Shown here: one piece after another, positions 24,265-33,201 of the stretch
Layout of the letters: every line of letters starts with the position of its first letter
How positions within the stretch are numbered: position 1 is the first letter of the stretch
DNA from: Acidobacteriota bacterium
GTDB taxonomy: Bacteria > Acidobacteriota > Terriglobia > Bryobacterales > Bryobacteraceae
Reading direction: 5' to 3'
Assembly (NCBI GenBank): GCA_018268715.1
Contig: JAFDVZ010000003.1
Span: 346,545 to 410,544 of the forward strand
Length of the DNA stretch: 64,000 nucleotides
Program-made: the position numbers and the translations under genes
The notes under the pieces: model-generated
What the model was told of the DNA's origin: nothing
Seen by the model: only the letters and a program-made list of their open reading frames with translations
The model's database searches: none

Positions 24265-27200
24265 ACCCGCCCCGCTACGGCTAGTAGCGCCGCCTCCAGC
24301 CTGGGGGCGTGGACCGGTTTTTCCAGGTAATCGTCCATGCCGGCGGCGAGCAGCGCCTCCCGATCGCCCACCATGGCGCGCGCGGTCAGGGCGATGACCG
24401 GCAGCCGTTCGCTGGTTCCAAGCTCGGCGCGACGGATCCTCTCCACCGTTTCGACTCCGTCCAGTTCGGGCATCTGGATGTCCATGAGTACGGCGTCGAA
24501 CCTGCGCTCGGCGATCCTCGCCAACGCCTCGAGCCCGTTCTCGGCAATCGTCACCGAGTGGCCCATCCTGGTAAGCAGGGCCCGCATCAGATACTGATTG
24601 ACCCGATTATCCTCGGCCACCAGGATCTCCAACCGCGGGGCCTTGCCCGACGGCTCAACCGGCGGCGCCGGCCTTTCCGGCGCGGCGCACTCGGGCGCGG
24701 GGAACCTGGCGGTGAACGTACTGCCCCGCCCCACTTCGCTGGTCACCCCAAGTTGACCGCGCATTAACAGCATCAGCCGCTTGGATATCGTCAGTCCCAG
24801 ACCGGTTCCGCCGAACCGCCGGGAGGTTGAGTTATCCGCTTGCCGAAACGCGTCGAAAATCCCCGCCAACTGGTCCTCGGGAATGCCGATTCCCGTGTCG
24901 GCGACCACGATGAACAACTCGCCGCCGACGTAATCCGCATGGACCGTAACGCTCCCCGTCGAGGTGAACTTCAGGGCGTTCCCCACCAAATTGATCAACA
25001 CCTGTCGCAGGCGCGCGTCGTCGGCAAACAGCCATTTCGGCACGCCGTCCCGCGCCCCGATCTCCAGTCGCAGGCCCTTGGCGGCCGCCTGCGGAGCAAA
25101 CATCGATCGCAGGCCGTCGAGCAGCCCGCGCGGCTCAAACGGCGACGGAGCAATCTCGAGCCGGCCCGATTCCACCTTCGAAAAGTCCAGCACGTCGTTG
25201 ATCAACATCAGCAGTCCCTTGGCCGATGTGTGGGCGATCTCCAGATGACGCGCCACCTCCGGGTCCCGATTCAACTCGAGCGCCAGTTCGGTCAACCCGA
25301 TCACCCCGTTGAGCGGCGTGCGGACTTCGTGGCTCATATTGGCGACGAACTCGCCCTTGTAGCGGCTGGCCAGCTCGGCCCGCGCCTTGGCCTCGGCCAA
25401 CTCCCGCGTCCGCTCTTCCACCGCGACGGCGAGCGAGGCCCTCACCAGGTGCTGCCGTCGCTCCCGCGCGCGCCACCACCACCAAATACACCCGCCCAGC
25501 GCCAATAAAGCCGCCAACCGAAACTGCCAGGCACTGTACCACGCGGGATGAATCCGGAAACTCACCGAAGCCGAGTCGCTCCAACTGTCGGGCGCCGTCT
25601 CTCCCTGCACCTCGAACGTAAATCGGCCCGGCGGCAGTTCGGCGAAGCGGACTTCGTTGTTCCTGGTGACGATCCACGGGCTCGAGGGCCCTCCCAGCCG
25701 GTAGCGGAACACCTTGTGATCGCGCCGGAACGACAGCAGGCTAAAGCGCAGCGCCACCGAATAGGTGGACGAGTCAAAATCGCCCGGCTCGGAGGCCGCG
25801 TCGTTCCGCAACAGCGACGTGATCAGCACCTCGGGTTTGGGTCGATCGAGCGGGGGCGCCGGGCGGAATCTCGAAAGTCCGGAACTGGTGCCGATCCAGA
25901 TGGTCCCGTCGGGCTCCTCCAACAGCGCCCCGGCGTTGCAGTCGTTCCATATCAACCCATCCGACACATCCACCACGCTCCACTGCCCCGCCTGCTCGAC
26001 GGCGGCGCCGATGTCAGTGGTCACCCAGTGGCGTCCATAACGGTCGAAGAACTGGCTGTAGGCCACGTTCGAGATCAGGCCCTGGGCGGTGGTGATCGTC
26101 TCCGCCTGAGGCCGCCCGTCCGGAAACCGCAACCGGGTGATGCCCGAGGCTGAAAGGAAGGTGACCCAAACGTCGCCCGAGGGAGAGAGGGCGATCTCCT
26201 GGGCGTTGGCGTCGGGCAGCCCATCGGCGGTGGTCAGAAAGCGGCGTAGTTTTCCCCGCTGGACATAGACGCCACGGTCGGTGGCCACGTACAGTCCGGT
26301 GGGAACCGAGGCCACGCACCGGATCAACGCATCGCCCACGGGGGCGAACTTCTCCATCGGCTTGCCCTTGCGCCGAACGTACAGCCCGCGCGACGTCGCA
26401 ATCCACAACGCGCCGTCGTAATCGGCGTAGACGTCGTGGACTTCGAAAGGACGCGGCGCGTCCGGCGGCCTCAACACGGTCTTGCGCCCGGTCGCCGGAT
26501 CGTACAGCGTGAGGCCACCCACCTCGTCCTGAAAAGTGCCAATCGCCAGACCGCCGCCGGGATCCGCGGCAAGCCCGTAGATTGAGTGCTCCCCCACCAC
26601 CGGGGACCGTTCAAAGCGCAGCCCGCCGTCCACTTGCCGGGCGCGATACAGCCCGCGGTTAGAGCCCACCCACAAGGCGCCTTCGGCGTCCCGCACAATC
26701 CGCCAGATCCCGGGACTCGCGAGGCCTTCCTCCTCGCCAAAACCCGCCCAGTCCTCGCGCCCGAGCCAGCGCGCCAACCCGTGGCCGGCGTATCCCAGCC
26801 ACAATGAGCCTTCGCGATCTTCGAGCGCGGCGTTCACCTCCGCGCGCCGCAGGCCGTTCTTCGGCCCGAACAACGTGCAGTGGAGCTCCTTGCAGATCGC
26901 CACGCCGTTGGAATGGGGAATTACGACCTCCCCGTGCCGTGTGGCGACGATGCGCAGGGCGGCCGCCGAGTCCAGCCGGGGAAGCCCGGGAATGGGCCGG
27001 AATCGAGCGCTTCCCTTCTCCCGCATCAGGACGGCCACGGCGGAACGGATCCACATCCGCCCATCCAGATCCTGCGCGATCGCGCGCCAGGGACCGGCCT
27101 CCAGACCCTCCGCCGCGCCCAGCGCGATGGTCTTTCCGTCGCGCCGGTAACACAGGTTGACTCCGCAGCCCCACCAGACCGCTCCGTCGCGATCGACAAA

Positions 27201-27692
27201 CACGCTGCGCGCCGGTTCGGTGGCGATCTGGACGGCGTCGGCGGTTCCATCAACGGGCCCCGAGAACAGGCCCTGACGACTGGCGAAGTAGACGCGCCCC
27301 CCGCCAAAGGCAATCGAGGATCCGCTACCCACCGGGCGCCCGGCCATGCCGCGCACCAGAGCCAGACGCCGCCCGAGCACGCGGTACAAGCCCGAACTCG
27401 AACCGGCCCATACGCTCCCGTCGGCTGATCGTTCGAGCGAGTACATGCCCCCGGGCTGGCCGCCCCCCACCACGGGAATGGGCTCGAACCGGTCACCGTC
27501 GTAGCGAAACACTCCGCCTTCGGTGGCCACCCACAGGTACCCCCGACGATCCTGCGTCATCGCCAGCACCGTCGGATTGGTGAGTCCGGCTTCCGCCCCA
27601 AACATGCGGAAGTTCCAATGTTGCGCTAAGGCCGGAACCCCGGCCGCAAGGACCCACGCCACGCGCAGGACCCGTTGCGCAAGTTGTCCCAT
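24240..27692 (-). CDS. Hybrid sensor histidine kinase with periplasmic two-component propeller (Reg_prop/Y_Y_Y) and receiver domain
   Basis: This is a 1150-residue one-protein phosphorelay. A signal sequence (1-23) is followed by about 600 residues of Reg_prop beta-propeller repeats (YLWVATEGGVFRYDG, GSLWLGYAGHGLARW, ALWIATSRGLYVRRKG). A Y_Y_Y-type Ig domain (about 630-715) and one transmembrane helix (about 725-745) come next. The HisKA domain has SHEVRTPLNGVIG (His near 786), and the HATPase domain has N (INLVGNALKF), G1 (ADTGIGIP) and G2 (GGTGLGLTISKRL) boxes. The C-terminal receiver has Asp near 1070 in VLMDIQMPELDG. There is no DNA-binding output domain. It probably senses a glycan or sugar in the periplasm, being last in an operon of sugar-modifying genes. 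Confidence 0.92.
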   Translation of the reverse strand: MGQLAQRVLRVAWVLAAGVPALAQHWNFRMFGAEAGLTNPTVLAMTQDRRGYLWVATEGGVFRYDGDRFEPIPVVGGGQPGGMYSLERSADGSVWAGSSSGLYRVLGRRLALVRGMAGRPVGSGSSIAFGGGRVYFASRQGLFSGPVDGTADAVQIATEPARSVFVDRDGAVWWGCGVNLCYRRDGKTIALGAAEGLEAGPWRAIAQDLDGRMWIRSAVAVLMREKGSARFRPIPGLPRLDSAAALRIVATRHGEVVIPHSNGVAICKELHCTLFGPKNGLRRAEVNAALEDREGSLWLGYAGHGLARWLGREDWAGFGEEEGLASPGIWRIVRDAEGALWVGSNRGLYRARQVDGGLRFERSPVVGEHSIYGLAADPGGGLAIGTFQDEVGGLTLYDPATGRKTVLRPPDAPRPFEVHDVYADYDGALWIATSRGLYVRRKGKPMEKFAPVGDALIRCVASVPTGLYVATDRGVYVQRGKLRRFLTTADGLPDANAQEIALSPSGDVWVTFLSASGITRLRFPDGRPQAETITTAQGLISNVAYSQFFDRYGRHWVTTDIGAAVEQAGQWSVVDVSDGLIWNDCNAGALLEEPDGTIWIGTSSGLSRFRPAPPLDRPKPEVLITSLLRNDAASEPGDFDSSTYSVALRFSLLSFRRDHKVFRYRLGGPSSPWIVTRNNEVRFAELPPGRFTFEVQGETAPDSWSDSASVSFRIHPAWYSAWQFRLAALLALGGCIWWWWRARERRQHLVRASLAVAVEERTRELAEAKARAELASRYKGEFVANMSHEVRTPLNGVIGLTELALELNRDPEVARHLEIAHTSAKGLLMLINDVLDFSKVESGRLEIAPSPFEPRGLLDGLRSMFAPQAAAKGLRLEIGARDGVPKWLFADDARLRQVLINLVGNALKFTSTGSVTVHADYVGGELFIVVADTGIGIPEDQLAGIFDAFRQADNSTSRRFGGTGLGLTISKRLMLLMRGQLGVTSEVGRGSTFTARFPAPECAAPERPAPPVEPSGKAPRLEILVAEDNRVNQYLMRALLTRMGHSVTIAENGLEALARIAERRFDAVLMDIQMPELDGVETVERIRRAELGTSERLPVIALTARAMVGDREALLAAGMDDYLEKPVHAPRLEAALLAVAGRVQDQAGQR

Positions 27693-27741
27693 CGTAGTGC
27701 CTTATCGGCCGAAAGGACAATCTTCAGGAGGTTTCGCAGGG

Positions 27742-28707
27742 TCAGGACGCGGTGAGGGTAGCCTCCGCCGCCACATCCTTCTTATACCAGTCGAGCGTAC
27801 GCCGCAGCCCCTGTTCGATGGTAAATCGCGGAGCGTGGCCCAGATCCCGCACCGCCGCCGTGGTGTCGGCCTGCGAATCGCGCACGTCGCCAGCGCGCGG
27901 AGGCCCATAGGCCGGTGAGATCCGTACTCCTTCGATCTCCTGGAGCAACGTCCACAACTGGTTTAGGGAGTACCGCCCCCCGTTGCCCGCGTTATACATG
28001 TTCCCCGACACGCCCGAAGCTTGCGACGCCTTGATCACCAGTTCCGCCACATCCTCAACGAAGGTGAAATCCCGCGTCTGCTCCCCGTCGCCGAAAATCG
28101 TCGGCGCGGTGCGCGCGATCAAGTGCTTCATGAACAGCGAGAGCACCCCGGAATACGCGCTCGACGGGTCCTGCCGCGGACCATACACGTTAAAAAATCG
28201 CAGCGAGACCGTCTGAAGCCCATAGCAGTGGGAAAACGCCGAGGCGTAGTATTCGCCCATGAGCTTCTGCGCCGCATAGGGCGATAGCGGCAGGGGACGC
28301 ATGGTCTCCACCTTGGGCAGCACTTCGGTGTTCCCATAAGCCGACGAGGACGCCGCGTACACCACGCGCCCGCACCGGCCCTCGGCCGCCGCCCGCAGCA
28401 CATTGAACGTTCCGTCGGTGTTCACCTCGTGCGAGGGAACCGGATCCGCGATCGACCGCGGCACCGATGGAATCGCCGCCAGGTGAAACACCACGTCGGC
28501 GCCCGCGATCACGGGCGCGACGGCGCCGAAATCACGGATATCCACATCATGAAACGCAATCCGCGACTCCACCTCGGCCAGATTCCGGCGGTGGCCAGTT
28601 AGCAGGTTATCGACCACCTCCACCCGCCCGTCGCCTCGCGCCAGCAGCGCGCGCACCAGCGCGGATCCAATGAACCCGGCGCCTCCAGTAACGATATATT
28701 TCTTCAT
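27742..28707 (-). CDS. NAD-dependent sugar epimerase/dehydratase (UDP-glucose/GlcNAc 4-epimerase-like)
   Basis: This is a 321-residue extended SDR enzyme. The nucleotide-binding GGAGFIG is at residues 8-14, HLAAIPSV lies near 75, Ser in YAASSSAYG near 125 and the catalytic YxxxK as YAAQK near 149. It resembles WbpP/GalE-type enzymes that interconvert UDP-GlcNAc/GalNAc or uronic acids. The product would feed surface-glycan synthesis, consistent with the glycosyltransferase fusion encoded upstream in the same run. Its ATG overlaps the stop of the isomerase-like gene by 4 bases. Confidence 0.9.
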   Translation of the reverse strand: MKKYIVTGGAGFIGSALVRALLARGDGRVEVVDNLLTGHRRNLAEVESRIAFHDVDIRDFGAVAPVIAGADVVFHLAAIPSVPRSIADPVPSHEVNTDGTFNVLRAAAEGRCGRVVYAASSSAYGNTEVLPKVETMRPLPLSPYAAQKLMGEYYASAFSHCYGLQTVSLRFFNVYGPRQDPSSAYSGVLSLFMKHLIARTAPTIFGDGEQTRDFTFVEDVAELVIKASQASGVSGNMYNAGNGGRYSLNQLWTLLQEIEGVRISPAYGPPRAGDVRDSQADTTAAVRDLGHAPRFTIEQGLRRTLDWYKKDVAAEATLTAS

Positions 28708-29543
28708 TCGGGTAGCTTCGCGATCTCCGATTTCAGGTAATTGATGCTTTCGGCGGCGATCCGTTCGGAGCCGGGCGTGAAGTCGAACGCCTCCAGCGAC
28801 ACCCAGCCGCCGTAGCCGCGCCCGCGGAGGACATCGAGCACCGGCTTGAAGTCGTAGGTCCCGGTTCCGGGATGGCGCCCATCCATTTCGTTCACGTGGA
28901 CGTGTTTGATGTATTCGAAATAGCGGTCCACCAGCGCCGCGTGCGGCTCCTTCTCATCCACCGCGTTGTGCGAATCGAACATGGTGCGAATGGCCGGGCT
29001 GGCGATGGCGCGCACGATCTCCACGGCCTCGTCGAGCGACTGCACGACATCACATTGATCGGCGGGAAGCGCCTCCACCAACAGGGTGACGCCCCGCTGC
29101 ATGGCGTGTCCCGCGATGCCGGCCAGCCCATCCTGAAAGCGCGCCGTGGCCTCGGCGACGGTGGCTCCTCCGGTGGCGCAACGCTGCTTGGGAGATCCGA
29201 AGATCATCACGCCGCCGTCGCCGAGGTCGGCGCACAGGTCCACCAGATCGCGGATATGGCGCCAACTGCGTTCGCGCAACGCGACGTCGGGGGTGGTGAC
29301 GTGCAGCCCGGCCGGCGCCACCATCAGCCAGTGCAGACCCACAAATCGCAGCCCCTCCGAGGATATGGCCCCGCGATACTGTTTGCGTTCGGCCGAGGTG
29401 ATCTCGGCGGGCGTCGCCGACAGCGTGAACGGCGCGATCTCGATGCCGGAGTAACCGGCCGAGCGGATGGCCTTGCACGCGTCATGAAACGGCCAGTTCT
29501 GGAACACCTCGTTACAAATTGCGTGCCGGAATGAGTAGGACAT
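28704..29543 (-). CDS. Sugar phosphate isomerase/epimerase family protein (AP-endonuclease-2-like TIM barrel)
   Basis: This 279-residue xylose-isomerase-like TIM barrel has the metal-site pattern visible: Glu in TLLVEALP (near residue 150), Asp/His in TMFDSHNAVDE (near 185), His in HVHVNEMDGRHPGTG (near 216) and Glu in VSLEAFDF (near 257). It probably isomerises or epimerises a free or phosphorylated sugar, or acts as an inosose-type dehydratase; the substrate is unknown. The gene is coupled (4-base overlap) to the epimerase gene and preceded by a dehydrogenase of the same run, so all three may act on one carbohydrate. Confidence 0.85.
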   Translation of the reverse strand: MSYSFRHAICNEVFQNWPFHDACKAIRSAGYSGIEIAPFTLSATPAEITSAERKQYRGAISSEGLRFVGLHWLMVAPAGLHVTTPDVALRERSWRHIRDLVDLCADLGDGGVMIFGSPKQRCATGGATVAEATARFQDGLAGIAGHAMQRGVTLLVEALPADQCDVVQSLDEAVEIVRAIASPAIRTMFDSHNAVDEKEPHAALVDRYFEYIKHVHVNEMDGRHPGTGTYDFKPVLDVLRGRGYGGWVSLEAFDFTPGSERIAAESINYLKSEIAKLPE

Positions 29544-29570
29544 TTCAGTCTTTATTGTTGCAGAGCCGCC

Positions 29571-30581
29571 TCACACCACGTGTACGAACTTAGGCTCCGC
29601 CCCGGGAGGACGGTCAAACAGCGTGCGCCGGTAGTCGCCGAACTCGAACCGCCGGATCATGGCCCGCAAGGCTGTTGGCGGCAACGTCTCCAGGTCCGTG
29701 AGCGCCATTTGAAACGCCTGGGGACTCGCGTTCACGCTGCCCACGATCGTGTGGTTGCCGACAATCAGGTCGATGAAGGAGAACTCGCCCACCGCCTGCC
29801 CGGCCCCCAGCGTGACGAACACGCCGGCCGGACCCAGCGCCCGCACCGCCTGAAACGCCAGTTCCGCCGATCCCGCCGCCTCCACAATCAGGTCGTAACG
29901 GCCCTCGAATGTGGTCGAATACTCCACGCCATGCGCTTCGAGCATTGCCGCCCGGGGATGATCGCGAGGCTCGAGCGACGCGAGCCGCACCCGGAATCCG
30001 CGCGACTGCAATACCAGCGCCGCCAGAATACCGATCGGCCCAAGCCCCAGCACCAGCGCCGAGTTCTCCTCGGTCTGGCGCACCGCCAGCGCCCTCGCGA
30101 CGGCCTTTTCCACCACGCTGAGCGGCTCGATCAGGATGGCGTGCTCCACCAGCCGCTCCGGGACGCGCAGGAGATAGCGCGCCGCGTCGACGGCGAACTC
30201 GGTGAAATAGCCGTCCAGTCCGAAGATGCCGCGCTCGTTGAACCCGCCGGTCAGACAGAGATCGTTGCGCCCGCGAGCGCAGCTCCGGCATGCCGGGGCG
30301 CAGGGCCGCCGGATCATCGGCACCACCCAATCGCCGCGCTCGAGCCCGTTGACGGCGGCGCCGGTCTCCAGCACCTGCCCCAGCGCCTCGTGCCCGATCA
30401 CCAGAGCCGGCCGGTCGCCCGGACGGCGGCGCAGACGGCCGGAGACCAGTTCGCGGTCCGTGCCGCACACGCCCACTTCCTGAATGCGGAACCGAACCTC
30501 GTCAGCGGCCTTCAACTCCGGTTCGGGGGCGTCGCGCTGCTCCAGCCGCCGCTGTTCGAGATCAAGTACGAGAGACCGCAT
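29571..30581 (-). CDS. Zinc-type medium-chain dehydrogenase (archaeal-glucose-dehydrogenase-like)
   Basis: This 336-residue MDR oxidoreductase shows GVCGTDRELVSG (Cys at residue 39, catalytic zinc ligand), GHEALGQV (His-Glu near 64) and a structural-zinc-like Cys cluster CAPACRSCARGRNDLC (residues 94-109). The Rossmann motif GLGPIGILAALVL is near 177. RGIFGLDGYFTEF is typical of glucose 1-dehydrogenases with a Glu_dehyd_C-like C-terminus, and several active-site residues differ from alcohol dehydrogenases. It would oxidise an aldose or polyol with NAD(P). The stop of the upstream glycosyltransferase-methyltransferase gene overlaps its start by 20 bases. Confidence 0.85.
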   Translation of the reverse strand: MRSLVLDLEQRRLEQRDAPEPELKAADEVRFRIQEVGVCGTDRELVSGRLRRRPGDRPALVIGHEALGQVLETGAAVNGLERGDWVVPMIRRPCAPACRSCARGRNDLCLTGGFNERGIFGLDGYFTEFAVDAARYLLRVPERLVEHAILIEPLSVVEKAVARALAVRQTEENSALVLGLGPIGILAALVLQSRGFRVRLASLEPRDHPRAAMLEAHGVEYSTTFEGRYDLIVEAAGSAELAFQAVRALGPAGVFVTLGAGQAVGEFSFIDLIVGNHTIVGSVNASPQAFQMALTDLETLPPTALRAMIRRFEFGDYRRTLFDRPPGAEPKFVHVV

Positions 30582-32028
30582 CGGCCTCCCGCCGCGCCGG
30601 CTCTGGCGCCGCTCCTTCTTCGCCGCGTTTTCGCGCCACCACGATCAACGACAGCCCCCGCCAGGGCAGCAGACCGTCCACACGCTTCCAGAACCAGACG
30701 GACTTGTCGAACAGCTTCAGCGTCACCTTGTTGACGTGCTTGCGCCGCAACAGCCGCCCGAACATCCACCAGGCCGGCTTGCCGATCTTATTGATGTCGT
30801 ACACCTGCTCGACGGTGAGCCCATGCCGGTCCACCAGACGCGCGATGTCGTCGCGCGAAAACCGGCGTTTGTGCCCCAGGGTGACGTCGACGGTGCCGAA
30901 CAACGAGGGCGACTGGGGAACCAGAATCACCATCAGCCCATCTATCCGAAGCGACCGCGCGAGCGATCGCACCACCGCGTCCGGATCCTCCGCACACTCG
31001 AGCACATTCAGGCACAGCGCTGTTTCAAAGGCGCCCCGCATCGGCTCGAACTCCAACGGACGCGCCGGATCGAGCGCCGCCACGCTCACGTTCGGCGTCC
31101 GCAGGAAACGGTTGCGCAAGGCGTGCAGATACAGCGGATCCCGCTCGGCGGCGACATAACGCAGCCGCCGCGACATCAGCCGCCCGGTGATGTTTCCGAT
31201 GCCCGCCCCGACCTCAATGATGCTGTCGCCCAGGTGCTTGCGGATCTTCGACGACACCCAGCTCAGATACTGCGGCGTGCCGGTCATGTTGTTGAGGAAG
31301 GCGCGGCCGTAGGGCTCCACGTAAAGGTCGTCGATCAGCCAGAAGTGGAAGATGACGCCCAGCGCCTTTACGCCGTCCTTCCAGCCGATCTTCTTGCCTT
31401 CCTCGTAGGTGCGGCCGTGGTAGCTGATGGGGACTTCGTAGATGCGGAACTTCCGCTTCGAGCACTTCATGGTGATCTCGGGCTCGAAGCCGAAGCGGTT
31501 GGAGCGGATCGGGATGCTTTTGAGCAGATCGGTGCGGAAGACCTTGTAGCACGTCTCCATGTCCGTAACGTTGAGGTTGCAGAACATGTTCGAGATGAGC
31601 GTCAGGCCCTTGTTCATCATCGAGTGCCAGAAGGGCAGCACGCGCGTCTGCTCGCCGGCCATGTAGCGCGATCCGAAGACGGCGTCGGCGTGGCCCGTGA
31701 GCAGCGGTTTCAACAGCTTCGGGTACTCGGCCGGATCGTATTCGAGATCGGCGTCCTGCACGATGGCGAAGTCGCCGCGGGCCTGTGCGATGCAGGTTCG
31801 CACCGCGGCGCCCTTGCCCTGGTTCTTCTCGTGCCGGAACAGACGGATCGCCGGTTCATGGGAGGCGAACCGCTGGAGTATCGCCCACGTCCCATCGGTC
31901 GAACAATCGTCGACGATGATCAGCTCCCGTTCCATGTTCTCGGGCAGTTCGGCGTTGAGAATCAGCGCGAGACTGCGCTCGATGACGGTGCGCTCGTTGT
32001 AGACGGGGATGAGAATCGACAGCAGCAT
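30562..32028 (-). CDS. Bifunctional GT2 glycosyltransferase / class I SAM methyltransferase
   Basis: This 488-residue fusion begins with a DPM/DolP-mannose-type family-2 glycosyltransferase (residues 1-235): LSILIPVYNE, DDCSTDGT, QDADLEYDP, MKCSKRKFRIYEVPISYHGRTYEEGKKIGWKDG. Residues 250-430 are a methyltransferase with the SAM motif VGAGIGNIT and ALCLNVLEC. The C-terminus has amphipathic/hydrophobic segments around a basic stretch. Such fusions build and methylate a lipid-linked sugar. It leads the minus-strand operon; a TATAAT box sits 26 bases upstream of its ATG. Confidence 0.88.
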   Translation of the reverse strand: MLLSILIPVYNERTVIERSLALILNAELPENMERELIIVDDCSTDGTWAILQRFASHEPAIRLFRHEKNQGKGAAVRTCIAQARGDFAIVQDADLEYDPAEYPKLLKPLLTGHADAVFGSRYMAGEQTRVLPFWHSMMNKGLTLISNMFCNLNVTDMETCYKVFRTDLLKSIPIRSNRFGFEPEITMKCSKRKFRIYEVPISYHGRTYEEGKKIGWKDGVKALGVIFHFWLIDDLYVEPYGRAFLNNMTGTPQYLSWVSSKIRKHLGDSIIEVGAGIGNITGRLMSRRLRYVAAERDPLYLHALRNRFLRTPNVSVAALDPARPLEFEPMRGAFETALCLNVLECAEDPDAVVRSLARSLRIDGLMVILVPQSPSLFGTVDVTLGHKRRFSRDDIARLVDRHGLTVEQVYDINKIGKPAWWMFGRLLRRKHVNKVTLKLFDKSVWFWKRVDGLLPWRGLSLIVVARKRGEEGAAPEPARREADAVSRT

Positions 32029-32053
32029 GCCGGGGCGAATTCGCGATCATCCC

Positions 32054-32059
32054 ATTATA
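32054..32059 (-). promoter_or_regulatory. Perfect -10 box of the 32028-24240 operon
   Basis: TATAAT reads on the minus strand here, 25-30 bases before the glycosyltransferase-methyltransferase start, giving a leader of about 19 bases. No good -35 hexamer is found at 16-18 bases; the surrounding ATTATAAT is itself nearly palindromic. A 10-bp palindrome GCGAATTCGC (32035-32044) follows in the leader. Confidence 0.45.
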
Positions 32060-32105
32060 ATGTGGACCGATCCGTCCATCCCGGGCCGGTAGGGAGCGCC
32101 CGCCG

Positions 32106-32606
32106 CTAGTCGGCGTTCGCGGCGGCGGCCGGCGTTTGTCCGCCGCCGAACGACTGCAACGCCAGGTAGTTCAGCCCGAACCGCTCGATGGCGTCGTGTT
32201 GCTTCTCGAACTGATCGAAGTGCCCTTCCTCGTCGGTCACCAGGCGCTCGAACAGTTGCTTGGAGGCGGCGTCCGCGTTGGCCGAGCATTGCAGGGCGCT
32301 GGAGTTGTAATCCTTGGCGCTCTGATCTTCCATCGCCATGGCCTTGGCGACGATGGCCGCGGGATCGAGGATCTTCTCCACCGGACCGGCGGGGACCATC
32401 TCCACGTCGCCCTTCAGAAACAGCACTCGTTCGGCCAGCGCCTCCAGGTGTCCCATTTCCTGGATCGCGATGCGTTTGAAGAGCTGGGCCAGGGGTTTGA
32501 ATCCCTGATCGTCCAGGTGGAAGTGAAAGTACATGTATTGGTGAACGGCCTGCAACTCGTCGGCCACCGACTGGTTCAGCAGGGCGATGCTCTTCGATTT
32601 GTCCAT
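32106..32606 (-). CDS. bfr: Bacterioferritin
   Basis: This 166-residue ferritin-fold protein has the diiron ferroxidase ligands in place: Glu18 (NQSVADELQAVHQY), ExxH in IAIQEMGHLEAL (Glu51, His54), Glu94 in MAMEDQSAKDY and ExxH in VTDEEGHFDQFEKQH (Glu127, His130). The haem-ligand Met is not unequivocal from inspection. It stores iron as a mineral and limits Fenton chemistry. The start at 32606 is used because the longer frame upstream is the shadow of the divergent regulator gene. It faces a Fur-family gene with a shared promoter region, implying iron or peroxide control. Confidence 0.92.
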   Translation of the reverse strand: MDKSKSIALLNQSVADELQAVHQYMYFHFHLDDQGFKPLAQLFKRIAIQEMGHLEALAERVLFLKGDVEMVPAGPVEKILDPAAIVAKAMAMEDQSAKDYNSSALQCSANADAASKQLFERLVTDEEGHFDQFEKQHDAIERFGLNYLALQSFGGGQTPAAAANAD

Positions 32607-32661
32607 AATAATAAATGAGTCCTTGCCTGGCTGCTCGCGCCGAAATGATGCGGGCAACCCA

Positions 32662-32695
32662 TTGACATCATATTGCGTTTGCAATACCATGGCAA
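32662..32695. promoter_or_regulatory. Divergent bfr / Fur-family promoter with palindromic operator
   Basis: On the minus strand TTGCCA (32695-32690) and TATGAT (32672-32667) are spaced by 17 bases and form a good sigma-70-type bfr promoter. On the plus strand TTGACA (32662-32667) is a perfect -35 for the regulator; its -10 would fall at about 32685-32690 (TACCAT, weak), nearly at the start codon. The perfect palindrome TATTGC-GTTT-GCAATA (32671-32686) fills the spacers of both promoters, the position expected of an operator for the Fur-family product. Confidence 0.6.
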
Positions 32696-33150
32696 CCGTG
32701 TCGCGCCGAAAGGGCGCCGCTATTGAGCGGCTGGAGCAGTTATGCCGCAAGCACTCACTTCCGTTGACCGCGCAGCGCCGCGCCGTTTTGGAGGCGCTAC
32801 AGGCGCGTCTCGACCACCCTACGGTGGACGAGCTGTGGGAGGACGTGCGGGTTCTGATACCCGAGGTGTCGCGGACCACGGTATACCGGATTCTCGAGAC
32901 GTTCGCGCAACTGCGCATCATCCGCAAGGTGTGTCACCCGGGCGCGGTGGCCCGCTATGAGAGCCTGACCACCCGCCATCACCACCTGCTGTGCATTCGC
33001 TGCGGGGCGATGACGGACCTTCAGAACGCGGTGTACGACAAACTCACCCTGCCCGGCGCGGACACCGGCTTCGAGATTGAGGACTACTCAATTCAGTTCA
33101 GCGGCCTGTGCGCCGAGTGCGTCGCGAGCGAAGGTCACTCCCGAAAGTAA
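32689..33150 (+). CDS. Fur/PerR-family metal-responsive transcriptional regulator
   Basis: This 153-residue protein carries the Fur-family hallmarks: a winged HTH with HPTVDELWEDVRVLIPEVSRTTVYRIL (residues about 40-66), the metal-site HHHLLCIRCGAMTDL (residues about 94-108, with CxxC) and a second CAEC near the C-terminus for structural zinc. HTH plus both CxxC pairs suggest PerR/Fur-type regulation of iron or peroxide genes; which metal is sensed cannot be read off. The ATG at 32689 is chosen because upstream codons lie in the bfr leader. With the upstream promoter the mRNA would be leaderless or nearly so, possibly from GTG 32698. Confidence 0.9.
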   Translation: MATVSRRKGAAIERLEQLCRKHSLPLTAQRRAVLEALQARLDHPTVDELWEDVRVLIPEVSRTTVYRILETFAQLRIIRKVCHPGAVARYESLTTRHHHLLCIRCGAMTDLQNAVYDKLTLPGADTGFEIEDYSIQFSGLCAECVASEGHSRK

Positions 33151-33168
33151 TTCGCGCGGTCCGTAGGA

Positions 33169-33197
33169 TTGACGACGGCGAACGGGTTTGATAGCAT
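33169..33197 (+). promoter_or_regulatory. Candidate promoter of the transketolase-led sugar operon
   Basis: TTGACG (33169-33174) and TAGCAT (33192-33197) are spaced by 17 bases. Transcription would begin near 33204, so the message would start almost at the ATG codons at 33202 or 33208. No separate operator repeat stands out. The regulator gene of the operon (SorC family) is internal, at 36440. Confidence 0.4.
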
Positions 33198-33201
33198 CCG
33201 G

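Noticed and set aside
32607..32927. Upstream extension of the bacterioferritin frame
   Set aside because: Antisense to the Fur-family gene; ferritin homology starts at 32606.
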